Assembly (NCBI GenBank): GCA_945910005.1
Contig: OX246741.1
Span: 43,178,670-43,242,669 of the forward strand
Origin: Isoperla grammatica
Taxonomy: Eukaryota > Arthropoda > Insecta > Plecoptera > Perlodidae
Length of the DNA stretch: 64,000 bases
Direction of reading: 5' to 3'
The notes beneath the pieces were generated by a model. That model was not told the DNA's origin. It did no database searches and worked only from the letters and a program-made list of their open reading frames with translations. The position numbers and the translations under genes are program-made. Shown here piece by piece: positions 13,901 to 25,900 of this stretch (position 1 is the stretch's first letter; every line of letters begins with the position of its first letter).

Positions 13901-16900
13901 TGAATGTAGCCTACAAACTTTCAAAGAAAGTATTCAAATTCATCCTTTAGCTGATATACAAAACCAAATCGCCGGTATGAATAACTTTTTCCATATTTTG
14001 AAGAGTTTTCAAGATATCATGAAAATACTGTTAATTTTATGTGGCATAATATTGCGAGTATGAAGGCAGTTTGGGAGGTCGGGGTGGTTCCAAATAACAC
14101 AAGGGCTGAGGCAGGGAAGTGTGTTGTCACCATTGCTATTCATAATATTGATGGATGACATACACTATAAGGTAAAGATGGAGGAAACGGAAGAGGTGGA
14201 GGTTATGCTGTTTGCAGACGGCTTTGTGGCATGGTCGGAGTATGAAGAGGCACTGTAGAGATACACGGACAGGTGGAAGAGGCATATTGAAAAGGCAGGC
14301 ATAAAAATAAGCATAAGCAAGAGCAAGGTGGTAACAATGCCAGGAGAAGGAGACGTAGGGAACTTCCATGCAGAGATACGGATTGGAGGTGAAACCATGG
14401 AAGTGGTGGAGAGCTTTGCCTACCTAGGACGTGAAATAATGTCAAGCGGGAAGATAAGAAAGGAAATCAACAGGATACAAAAGGCCAGTAACTTTTATCA
14501 GTGTAAAAGGTCTGGTGTGGGACAGGGAAATACCAATACAGGTCAAGAAGACATTGTACAAGACCTATTTCATACCGATCCTCACATATGCGGCAGAAAT
14601 CTGGAATACGGGGGATAGAGACGAAAGTCAAATACAGGCGGCGGAGACGAGATTCCTGAGGAGCTCGGTGGGAAAGACAAGAAGAGACAGGATTAGAAAT
14701 ACAAACATTAGAGAAATGCTTGGTGTGGAGAAGCTAGGGGACAGAATGAGAAGGACAAGGCTGAGATGGTTTGGACACATGAAACGGATGATGGAAGAGA
14801 GGATGCCCAAAAGAATATATGAAAAAAAGATTGAAGGAAGAAGAAGACGGGGAAGACCAAGGAAGAGATGGAAGGAAGAGGGTCGGCATTGAAGATAGGG
14901 AGAATATATGAAAAAAAGATCGAAGGAAGAAGAAGACGGGGAAGACCAAGGAAGAGATGGAAGGAAAAGATTGCTGAAGACCTACAGATGAGAGGAGAGA
15001 ACTGGGAGCAAGTAGAGGAAGTACGATTGTGGGACAATAGGAAGAGGTGGAAAAATTTGGTTGTGAAACCCAAGCTGACCCTGCCAGAAGCAGGAAACGG
15101 CGATGGATAATGATGATAATGAATATTGCGACTGGCCATTGCTGTTAACACAGCAGTAAACTGACAGAAAATTTGCCTTTGGCTTACAATTTTTTGTTTA
15201 TATATGCATTGAACAAGTAGGCTTCCTACAGTAATACACGCAGGGGTAGAAATTAGCACTCGCCCAAGCCTAGTGAAACTTTGCTCGGGCTAGTAAAAAT
15301 CTCAGTTCAATAGCCAACGGGCGAGTGTGCCCAGATGTGTATTCAAGTCACAATTTGTGTTTCCACATATGTCCAGATGACAGTAAATCTCAGTGATCCT
15401 TCTAATTACAGTAAACCACCAGTTATACGATGCTCAGTTGTACGATATTTGTACATATACGATGAAAACGATTGGTCCCCACCAACTTGCTTAGTGTATT
15501 TATGAATAAAACAATCAGTTATACGATATCGGATAATACGATACTTGGGTTTATACGATGTATTTTTAGCTCCAGGCAAGTATGGAACTCTCAGTAATAC
15601 GATATCTCGTTTGACAAAAGCGGTCTGGACCGCCGTGCGCTACTGGCAGGCCATTCTGCTGGCTTGATCTTATGTTGTTGCCGACGAAACTTGTGAGCCC
15701 CCCCCCCCCCCCCCCCCCTCAACCCTAGCACCGTTTCCGACCACAGACTACCACCGGCTTGTAAAGTATGAATGAAAACGAATGACGGCTTTATTGGTTG
15801 TAGATTTATGGTAGGTATCAACTATCAAGTGCTGTCAGCGGCTGGTGTTCACAGACTGGGCGGGTGAGTGATTTGGCGGGAGGGGGGGGTTGGAGGGGGG
15901 GAGGATGTTCTGTATAACCCCCCCCCCATTCATGCGCCAGCCGAACCGAACCCAACTCAACCCACAATAAAGCAGGTAGCGGGTGGATGACGCAAGGCAG
16001 AACAGCTGTCTTTGTGTCATCGTATTGACATTCCAGTGCCACTCGAACCCTTGTTTGTCTAAAGAGTTGCTCTAAATTAACTTTCAATTTAAATTAGGAC
16101 AAAAAAAAACGCAAAACAAAATAATCTTGTTTTATTCCGAAAGAATTCCTAACTTATCTGCTAATAGTCCTTTGCATAACGCTCGAAAAAGGCCTGGTCG
16201 GTATAAAATTTGGGTCAAAGGATGACATATATCAAATGAAAGCTTGAGATGAGTACTTTTCAAAAAACCATGATATACCTCTGGCAAATCCAGCTTTCTA
16301 TGTCAAAACCAGGGTCAAAGGTCAAATTTGTAATTTTTTAAATAATTTTTAATTAAATAACAAAAAGTTTTTGCAAAGTTTAAAAATACTCTTTTAGTAA
16401 GATATGTATAAAGTTTATTAAAAAAAAAAATTAAATTACCTACTTACCTTTTTTGACCTTGATTGGGGTCAATTTCCTCAAAATGGGTAATTTCTAAAAT
16501 TTTCTTCGATTTACTGGCCAACATTCATTATATCAACGTACTTACTCATAAATACGTTAAAATGAATAGTTCTTATTGTAATCACATTGTTTTCACGGTA
16601 TTTATTCAAAATGGCGGTCAAAGGTCAATAGGTAAGTATCGTCGAACTAGGTCTAGTAACTAAAATATTACTTGTGGGTACTCTAAAAACGCAGAATTTT
16701 AACTGCAATTACAATAACGAATAATAATATCAATATATCATGTTTTAATCGTAAGAGAATGTAATTATCATACTACTTATAAACTACTTAAGATTGTTAC
16801 TGAATTTCTAATAAATGTCCTCAGACATCAGGGTATTCTTAAATAGGTGTGCAACTGCAACAAAATACATTTTTAGAAAAGAGCATGACCATGCTGAGAT

Positions 16901-19900
16901 ACGTGATATGATACTAGTATTATGTTATATCTACCTTAGCAGTCACTGTCCAAGTTGTCAGACTAATCACCTTCTGACTCACTGGAATTCTCATGCTGGC
17001 TACTGGTACTGGTACTGGTATTTGTACAACCCTTCAGCTTACAAGCGTGGGTACACTTTTATTGATTGGCCAAACACTCACATGCCGGCATCTTGCAAAC
17101 ACGGCAACAGTTACAGGCTAGGAGATCCATAACGGTCAAAGGTACTGGAGTTCCAAACATCCACTCGTTGCTCAGATCTCCTTCTGCCGTGGTTTCCCAT
17201 CCATAGCCACGCGGATCAGGAACATCAGGGTTGGCGTCCAAACAACGTATCCAGACCGCTGTTTGGTGGTTAGCTCGCAGCCGCAGGATTTGAAGCAGTA
17301 GACAATCGTTTCAAGGTGGTAGCTGATGAGACTTAATATCATCACATTTACTTTTAAAAAGCTCGTAGGGCAGCTGGTTGACGCTTGACTACCAAAAATC
17401 AAACACACTTCGAAGATGTGTAAAAACTAGCGAGTTCGTTGGGATTCGAAGTATGTAATACCCTCCCTGACCTCCATGCACTGGTTGTGACAAAGGTTGG
17501 AATTCATAGTCGGCCACTTCACCTAGAGGCACCCAATGTTACTATGGATATGTTTTCTATATGGGAAATGACATGTATGAAACTGTTACCTTGTTAACAA
17601 CGGGCGCATCTATAGGTGTAGAGGACGACTATGAGTTCCTACCTGAGTGAGCTCATTCAGTGGTAAAGGGAAAAAGAGAATATCATGAGAAAAACTCGCA
17701 TATCTGTGTCAAGCTAAGCAAGATGGGTCAGGACTGGAGAGTTTCTATCGATGTAATCAAAAAAACTTGAAGAGTTTGTCTGTAAACTCTGCTCTTTGAC
17801 CACGACTCTGTCATGCGTCAACCTGCTGCGCTACGAGCTTTTTAGAAGTGTGATGATATGAAGTCTAATCAGCTACCACCTTGTAACGATTGCTTACTGC
17901 TTCATATCCTGCGACTGTGAGTTATCAACCAAACACGATCTATTGATATGTTGCTTGGAAGCCAACCCTGATGTTCTTGATCCGCGTGGCTATGGATGGG
18001 AAACCACGGCAGAAGGAGATCTGAGCAACGAGTGGATGATTGGAACACCAGTACCTTTGACCGTTATGGAACTCCTAGCCTGCAACTGTTGCCGTGTTTG
18101 CAAGATGCCGGCATGTGAGTGTTTGGCCAATCAATAAAAGTGTACCCACGCTTGTAAGCTGAAGGATTGTACAAATACCAGTACCAGTACCAGTAGCTAG
18201 CATGAGAATTCCAGTGAGTCAGAAGTTGATTAATCTGAAAACTTGGACAGTGACTGCTAAGGTAGATATAACATAATACTTGTATCATATCACGTATCTC
18301 AGCATGGTCATGCTCTTTTCTAAAAATGTATTTTGTTGCAGTTGCACACCCATTTAAGAATACCCTGATGTCTGAGGACATTAATTAGAAATTCAGTAAC
18401 AATCTTAAGTAGTTTATAAGTTATATGATAATTACATTCTCTTACGATTAAAACATTATATTGTTATTCGTTATTGTAATTGCAGTTAAAATTCTACGTC
18501 TTTAGAGTACCCACAAGTAATATTTTAGTTACTAGACCTAGTTCGACGATACTTACCTATTGACCTTTGACCGCCATTTTGAATTAATACCGTGAAAACA
18601 ATGTGATTACAATAAGAACTATTCATTTTAACGTATTTATGAGTAAGTACGTTGATATAATGAATATTGACCAGTAAATCGAAGAAAATTTTAGAAATTA
18701 CCCATTTTGAGGAAATTGACCCCAATCAAGGTCAAAAAAGGTAAGTAGGTAATTTAGTTTTTTTTTTTTAATAAACTTTATACATTTATCTTACTAAAAG
18801 AGTGTTTTTAAACTTGCAAACATTTTTTGTTATGGTTAAAAATTATTCAAAAAATTACAAATTTGACCTTTGACCCTGGTTTTGACATAGAAAGCTGGAT
18901 TTGCCAGAGGTATATCATCGTTTTTTGAAAAGTACTCATCTCAAGCTTTCATTTGATATATGTCATCCTTTGACCCAAATTTTATACCGTCATTCTCGTT
19001 ATGCAAAGGACTATAAAGTTATCTGTTCCCTGATACGAGCGGTGAGTGACACGGCAACGCAGCGTATGCGTGACTCACGGGTCGCTTTCACTCACCGCGT
19101 TCGCGCGCTACGTGTTGGCCGCCGATGCAGTATCAGTAGCCGGGAGCCGTGTTTCCTGCTGTCCGGGCTCCTGTACGATACGTGATCCGCGATATTATGA
19201 GTTCTTCTTGTAGGCCATTTATAAGCGTGCACGAATTCATTATAGCAGTCAACCATTTTTTATTAAATTAATAGATTTACCACGATTAGTTTAATGTGTC
19301 AATATTATTATGTTAATTGCTAAAAACAATAAGAGATAAAGGTTTCTTATAATCAATAAATTCAATCATTAACTGATGTGACTAGTTTATGGCCTAACCC
19401 CTAACCCCCCCCCCCCCCCCGACTACAACATACCACTACCCATAATTTGTTTTATAGCTGCTACATGTTCTGTGGCTGTAAATATCAATAATCAGTTGTA
19501 CGATATTTTGAGTTATACGATGGCATTAGCCAGACCCTCGACGATCGTATTACTGGTGGTTTACTGTACATATATAACTGTCCATTTAATAGGCCTATGT
19601 AAAAAAAATCTCTTAATTTAGCCAAATCGTCCTACTTTTATGACAAAAATATTTAGCATGAGGGTGGGTAGGAACGAAAACAACAGCTTACCTTGTTGTG
19701 GACCTCCAAAGTTGATAGAAACATTAACATAAAAAGAAGAATGGACAAAAAACGTCGACTTATGACGAAAAATTGTTTCCAGTCACTCCCCCTCACCCAC
19801 AAGTCAAATCCAGTGAATATTGCGACTTAAAACATTCAGGTATGATCGTTTTACATAAACTATTTGATTGCGGGCTAATAAAAATTACCTCGGGCTAGAG

Positions 19901-22900
19901 GACAAGCCAATCTAAACCCCTGAATACACATGTCTCGAGACAACTTTACAGATGCATTTACAGACGACAAATGGTTCGTGGCCGACTAGCGAGCCCCGAT
20001 TTTCAAATACCAATCGCTGATTGGCCACGAGTTCCTTATCTATGACAAAAGCATCTGTTCTAAGGTTGTCTCAGTCACATTAGGCCTAATTTGTTTGTTT
20101 CCGTAATTTCTATGCCTGTTTGATCCATACATCAAAATTAAAAACAAAAAAGTTTGTGTACATGACATTTACAAAAATTAGGGTCCCTAGCGTACTAAAG
20201 CCCGGTATTATAACGCCCGGCTAAATATTTAGCCCACCGCTATCTTGTTTTCTCCATGGCAACCACCAATCCTAAGCGTGGTTTCATAGGAGAAGACAAG
20301 TTAGCCTAGTGCTTAACGTTTAGCCGGGCGTTATAAAACCAGGCCTAAGGCATATTTGTTTTGTTGTTGAAGGGATTCGTTATTTACATACTGTTCTGTG
20401 TAGTCTTCCTGATGCGCCTGGCTGCCGTTTGGACGCTTTCTGTACTCTTGTTTCTAAGCTTGGACCGATTGCCACCAGAGTTTGTTGTAAATACCTCCGA
20501 TCCTTAGCTTTCTTGAAGAAGGGGTGCTTCAGTAGTTCATTTGCTGTCGGCCTGAAACACAAACAAAATACTCTCAGTGCTTCAAAGCTACGGCTCCAAC
20601 TAGGATGGGTTCTTCCGGTTGCTCAACGACAACAAAAGCTAATAGAGCTGAAAACAAAGAAATACATAGCTAACATCTATATTTTATGTAATCCCGGCTA
20701 CCGGAATTGCTGGATTGGTAGATGAATGTTCGGAAGGTTGTAGTCGTCTGATGTAGTGGCAGTAGATTCCATGGTTGGATCTGTGTATGAAGGTAGGCCT
20801 ACACATGTGCGAGAAGGGGCCTACTTAAAATTAGAGATGGGCAAAGTGTTAAAAATTGTTTCGAAAACAAATGGAAAATAAATAAATGGAAAAACAAGTG
20901 CACCACGAAAATGTAGTACAAGGTAATAAAACTATCCGTGAACATAATACCAACCTTTTCGATGGATCTTTCTGCAAACAATCTACTATCATTTTTCGGA
21001 ATGTCTTGCCGTAGGCTTTATACTGGTCTTTGTCGTCTGCGCCCGTGTCCAGCGAGGGCGGTTCGTTCTGTAGCGTCAGCATTAGCACCTTCATCGGAGG
21101 GTATTTATGGTAGGGAGCCGTGCCGGACGCCATTTCAATGGCCGTGATGCCGAACGACCAGATGTCTGCCTTGAAATCGTAGCCGTGGTCCTGAAACAGG
21201 TCGTGTTAATTGTGAGTCTCACGGTTCATTGTTCTTGCCGGCCGGCATGGCTCTTCTCTCCACAAGACAAGGGACAACAATATATTTCAAGATATTATTT
21301 ATTATTATTATTATTATTATATAAATGCGTAAACGTTTCGTAAAACGTAATCTTTTGTTTTCAGTATTTAGGCTTACGGTAGGGCCTATGTATACACCAA
21401 CTGGCAACTGCAATTTAGTTTAATGATAAATCAAAACCACAGGTTAAGTTTGAACGGAAAAGCACAGCATATTGTTCGTTGTAGGGATGGGCAAAAGCAT
21501 GTACTTCACTAAACGTGTACACTGCTGCTTGCAAAGCCGTGTACACGTCCGTGGGGTCCCGCTTTCGAAAAAAAATCATGTTCTGTCTAGGCCGAAAAAT
21601 TATGTTTTAAGTGTTGTTCCCACAAACGGTTTCAAGACGTAATCCAACGTGTTTCATGGTTCTGACCTCGGATCACTTGCCAGGTTTAGGCCGAAATTAT
21701 TCTTTTAACACGTAAATATTCCGGTAAAAAATACATCTTGAATATGTTTTTAGAGCGTATGCTGATGCACGTCCATGTTCCTGGCAGTGGCTTCGGATTA
21801 TATGTGACGCCGAAATTATTTATTAATTTGAGGCTATATACATATCGACTGCGATGTTGATTTAGCGGGAACGAGAGATAGGCCATGCGTGACCTTGGCA
21901 AAAGTAGAGCCACATAGTTGCTTGGTCATCCCGGGGCTGGCCGCTTTGAGGGAGGGAAGGGGGGAGGGGGTTAAGTGACAACTGAGGAGTGAGGACGGTC
22001 GCACATTGCATGAAACCACTCGTTGGCGCCAAGCCCTCCGTGGCCGGTCGCACACAGTATAGTATTACACGCTGCGGGTTTATTGTTTCGAGAGAAACAG
22101 TAAACGGGCACACGCATTAAAGCGTGTACACGTTTACACTACACTATCCCATCCCTAGTTCGTTGATGATGATATTTGGGGTTTTACGTCCCATATTTTT
22201 CCAGGGACAGACAGGGCAAAGAAAAAAATTAGGAAAACTGGTCAAAGCTAAGTTTCATTATTATTTGCAGCCTCGGCCTACATACCTGCTCCATAACTTC
22301 TGGCGCCATCCAGCAGGGCGTGCCCACGAAGGTGTGTCGCACCTTCTGCCGAGAGAGGTCTCTGCCGGTAGCGAGCCACGCCGACACTCCAAAGTCAGCT
22401 ATTTGCACCGTGCCGTCCTCGCCCAGGAGAATATTGCCGGCTTTTACGTCTCTGTTGAGGACAAGAACATTACGTTGCGACACTACTTCGAACCTTCGGG
22501 TCCGACCGACATAGGCTACAAATTATTTATCAAATCAAATCATAAAACCTATGTAGGCCTACTACTGTTATTTTGCCATGTCTGCATGCACCAATTAAAA
22601 CAGAATACTAAACCTGAAACAAAATGTTTATGAATGTAGCTATTGTGTCCAGTGATACGTAGCTCATAAAAGGATAAACTGATAAAGGATAACATGATAA
22701 AGTAGGATTAGTTAACGAAGATGTCATTACCTAGATGAGAATTTTATGTAAGTGCTGATACTATATTAGAGTTTGGGCAATTCAAGTCACCGAACAAATT
22801 AACAAAATGTGTCTAGAGCCGTTTAACGATATTCTACATAGCACTATGTCAAATAAAATTTCTTGGTTTCTCCAAGCTTGGGGAGTAACTTTGGAATGCT

Positions 22901-25900
22901 TTAAAATATTATGGACTTCATTTTACTCATTTACACACAAACATGGTACCGGACGGGTACATTAACAAAATAAATTACATGACTGCCAATGAGTAAACCT
23001 CCGGACCTATAGCTAGTAAAATTCACAAGCACCTACTCTTCGTTCAATGTAACTATTATACCAGTAGACTAGACTAGGCCTACACCTAACTTATTTCATT
23101 AACAGCTAACACATAGGCTACATCTAAGTGTTGGGGCAGGATCCAATAGCTTACAATTACATTCGAAAGGTGATTTAGTTGATCAATGATGTTGATAGTA
23201 ACAGAGATAAATAACACCAATACACTAGACTTCTTGACAAAAGGTCTCATACAGGTTGCCACTTGCCAACAAAACTGCAACGAAAATGCCGTATGTAGGC
23301 CTAACCCTTATTACGTATTTTTAATGCAGCTACCTAGATCTCGTGGATCTATTTCTATGTTCAAATCTCTCAAATTCATTAACTTTCGAAGGTAAGCTGC
23401 CGATCATACCTAAATGATCTATCCATCGCACTATCACGTAGTAACAATTTGAAGCAGACAGTCATTTCCACTCATGGACCTAAAGTCATGTAATAGGATC
23501 TTTTAAGCTAATAATAATAACACAAGTTTGCCAAGAAATGTCACTCTCCGAGTGTCTCAGTGATGTCATACTTACACATTCCCAGCTCGCATGCCTTACT
23601 GCTGCTCGTACATATTAACTAGGTTGTGAGTAATAACCCGCCCTGCCGTATTAACCGTGTTGATCAACATGAAAGATCAAAACCACAAATATAACTACAG
23701 TGAACAATATTTAAGGTTTTTACACATGATAAGTATAGGTCAAATGCAATTACTATGTAATTGTAGGATATGGAACAATTGTTATTCAATTTGAGGGCTC
23801 ACCAACTGAATTATTAAGAAAGGAGCTGTGTTTCAAATAATTTGATCAGGCAAAGTCAATGCAATCAACTCCTTTCAGACTCTAGCTGCTTGATGAGTTG
23901 GATGGACAGAAGAAGCAAATGACGGGCAGAGTTTGATCAGTTGGATACGGCACTTCGAGGGGTTTAGTTTGACACCATGTAGGTAGTCGATGTTTCAACT
24001 AGACTAGTAATCACAATTATTATGATCACATTCAATGTTACCTGTGTATTTGTCCATTCAAATGAAAATACTCCAATCCTTTCAGCACTTCTTTCAGTAC
24101 TGTTGCAATGGTTGCCTCGTCGAAGACCCCATGTTTACAATTGGACGCCCTCATCTTGTGTTTGATGATGTCGAGTAGAGAACCTCCTTCTAGAAGGCGC
24201 AGAACTAACCACAACTCTTCACGGACAACGAAACTAGTGTAGTACGTAACAACGTTCTCATGATTGCATGAAGACATTGCCTGAATTTCTTTCTGAAAGA
24301 AATAAGATTCATACAACCCTATTAAGTAATTTTTTACCTGATTGAACATACTTTCTAGACCTACACAAAACATTTTATAGGTAGTCAAATTGTGGTGAAA
24401 AGGTACAATAATTAATAATCCATTACAGGCTCTAAAACTTGTAAGCACATTGAGCTTGATAATCACAAATTAGGCCTAGTGCAAGAATTAGTGTGCAAGT
24501 TTCGACATCGATATCAAAACGTAAACACACACTTTTTATATGACATCATTAATTTATGAAAACATGTTATAAGACAACAAAGAATTGGATAAAATTCAAT
24601 ATTCTGTATGCTGATCAGCACTCTTCCAACAGACTACCACCAACTAATCTAGTTTTGAATAATACCACTAGACACTTCACCCACTGCCAACACGACCACA
24701 TCAATAATAATAACAATAATCATTTAATCAATAATTTGTCTTGTAACAGACTGTTCTACTAAGTTTCGTTTTAAGAAAACAGTTTCATCATTGGGCTATG
24801 TGTGAATTGAAATTCAGAGCCTCATGATGTTGAGAGAATTACACTAAAGTGAAGGTCATGATATTAATAGGCAAACTAATGTGATTGTGTGCAAGCAAGC
24901 GTGTAGCTGTAGGCCTAGTAATTCTGCACTCATGATCAGAGCATAGAGATGTATAGGCCTACTTCGTATACAGCTCTATGATCAGAGCAACCATGTTAGC
25001 TGGTGATCGTGAATCAATAACGACTCACACACTCACCTCTATCCCAGCCTAAATAGTCAAGTGTTGAAAAGATTTATTTTTTGAAGTTTTTTTTAATACA
25101 ATAAAGCTTGAAGTCTGCAACTGCTCACCAATAATTCATCCATGCTCGTATTCCATTTTTCCAGGTTGATTCGTTTGATGGCACATTTCTCTTGTCGCGG
25201 TTTGCAGAACGCTCCATGCACAACGGCAGTGGCACCAACACCTGTAAAATATCGAATTTAGGCCTAAATCTTATTTTATTTAAGTTTTTTGAGTGTTCAC
25301 GTAGGCCTACTTCCTGTTATTTTTCCATCATTGACAAAGATAACTTTAAATGTAAATTGATCTGAGAGTTTCCAGCATTGGATTGTACCTTTCACAAGTA
25401 CGACGCCTAATCTGAGCTAGATGATTGATACGGGTTCGACTGTAATTGATTGGGCAAGTCAATGACAGCCAGTAGGCCTATCTAGTTTAAAAGAATTATA
25501 TCCATCAGTAGGTAGGTAGATAGGCTACTATTCTCCATAATTGCATCAAGTTAAGCCTTACAAGCTACAATCAACACGTGCATGAATGCGTCTGGCGTAG
25601 ACGTACTATGAAAGCACCATGAACAAAGCAAGGCTAGGCCTACATGGTTAGTGCCTATACAATAACACACTAGCACAGGTTGCAAGTGAGTTGTACGACA
25701 AAGTGAACTAACAGCGGCATATGTTGGGCTCTCCGATTGATGAAAGTTGCCAAAGACACGAGTAGGCCTAGGCTACACCTGTCTATAGTTTGAACAAACA
25801 CCAGTGATATTGTGTTAGCCGGTTAGCCCTAGACAAGGCCCCTGGTGAAGAGACGTTTCCAACAAAATTGTGTTTATGAGTAGGCCTAGGCTAGACCATG

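Larger units (their letters stand above)
15409..19566. mobile_element. 4.16-kb pogo/Tigger-like element (E3) with giant internal palindrome
   Basis: Terminal inverted repeats CAGTAAACCACCAGTTATAC and, reversed, CAGTAAACCACCAGTAATAC (22 of 23 nt match), flanked by TA at 15407-15408 and 19567-19568. Subterminal TATACGAT/TGTACGAT repeats occur at both ends, as expected of transposase-binding arrays. The interior holds a C-run near 15699-15718, a 2.9-kb inverted repeat (16148-19030) and a decayed coding remnant; no pogo-type transposase was recognised. Confidence 0.8.

Noticed and set aside
16815..17132. 105-codon frame with YWYWYWYLY tract, and its mirror at 18064-18381
   Set aside because: The two are the same sequence in the palindrome arms; the frame is antisense to the Cys-rich coding remnant and the aromatic tract comes from a short TACTGG repeat.
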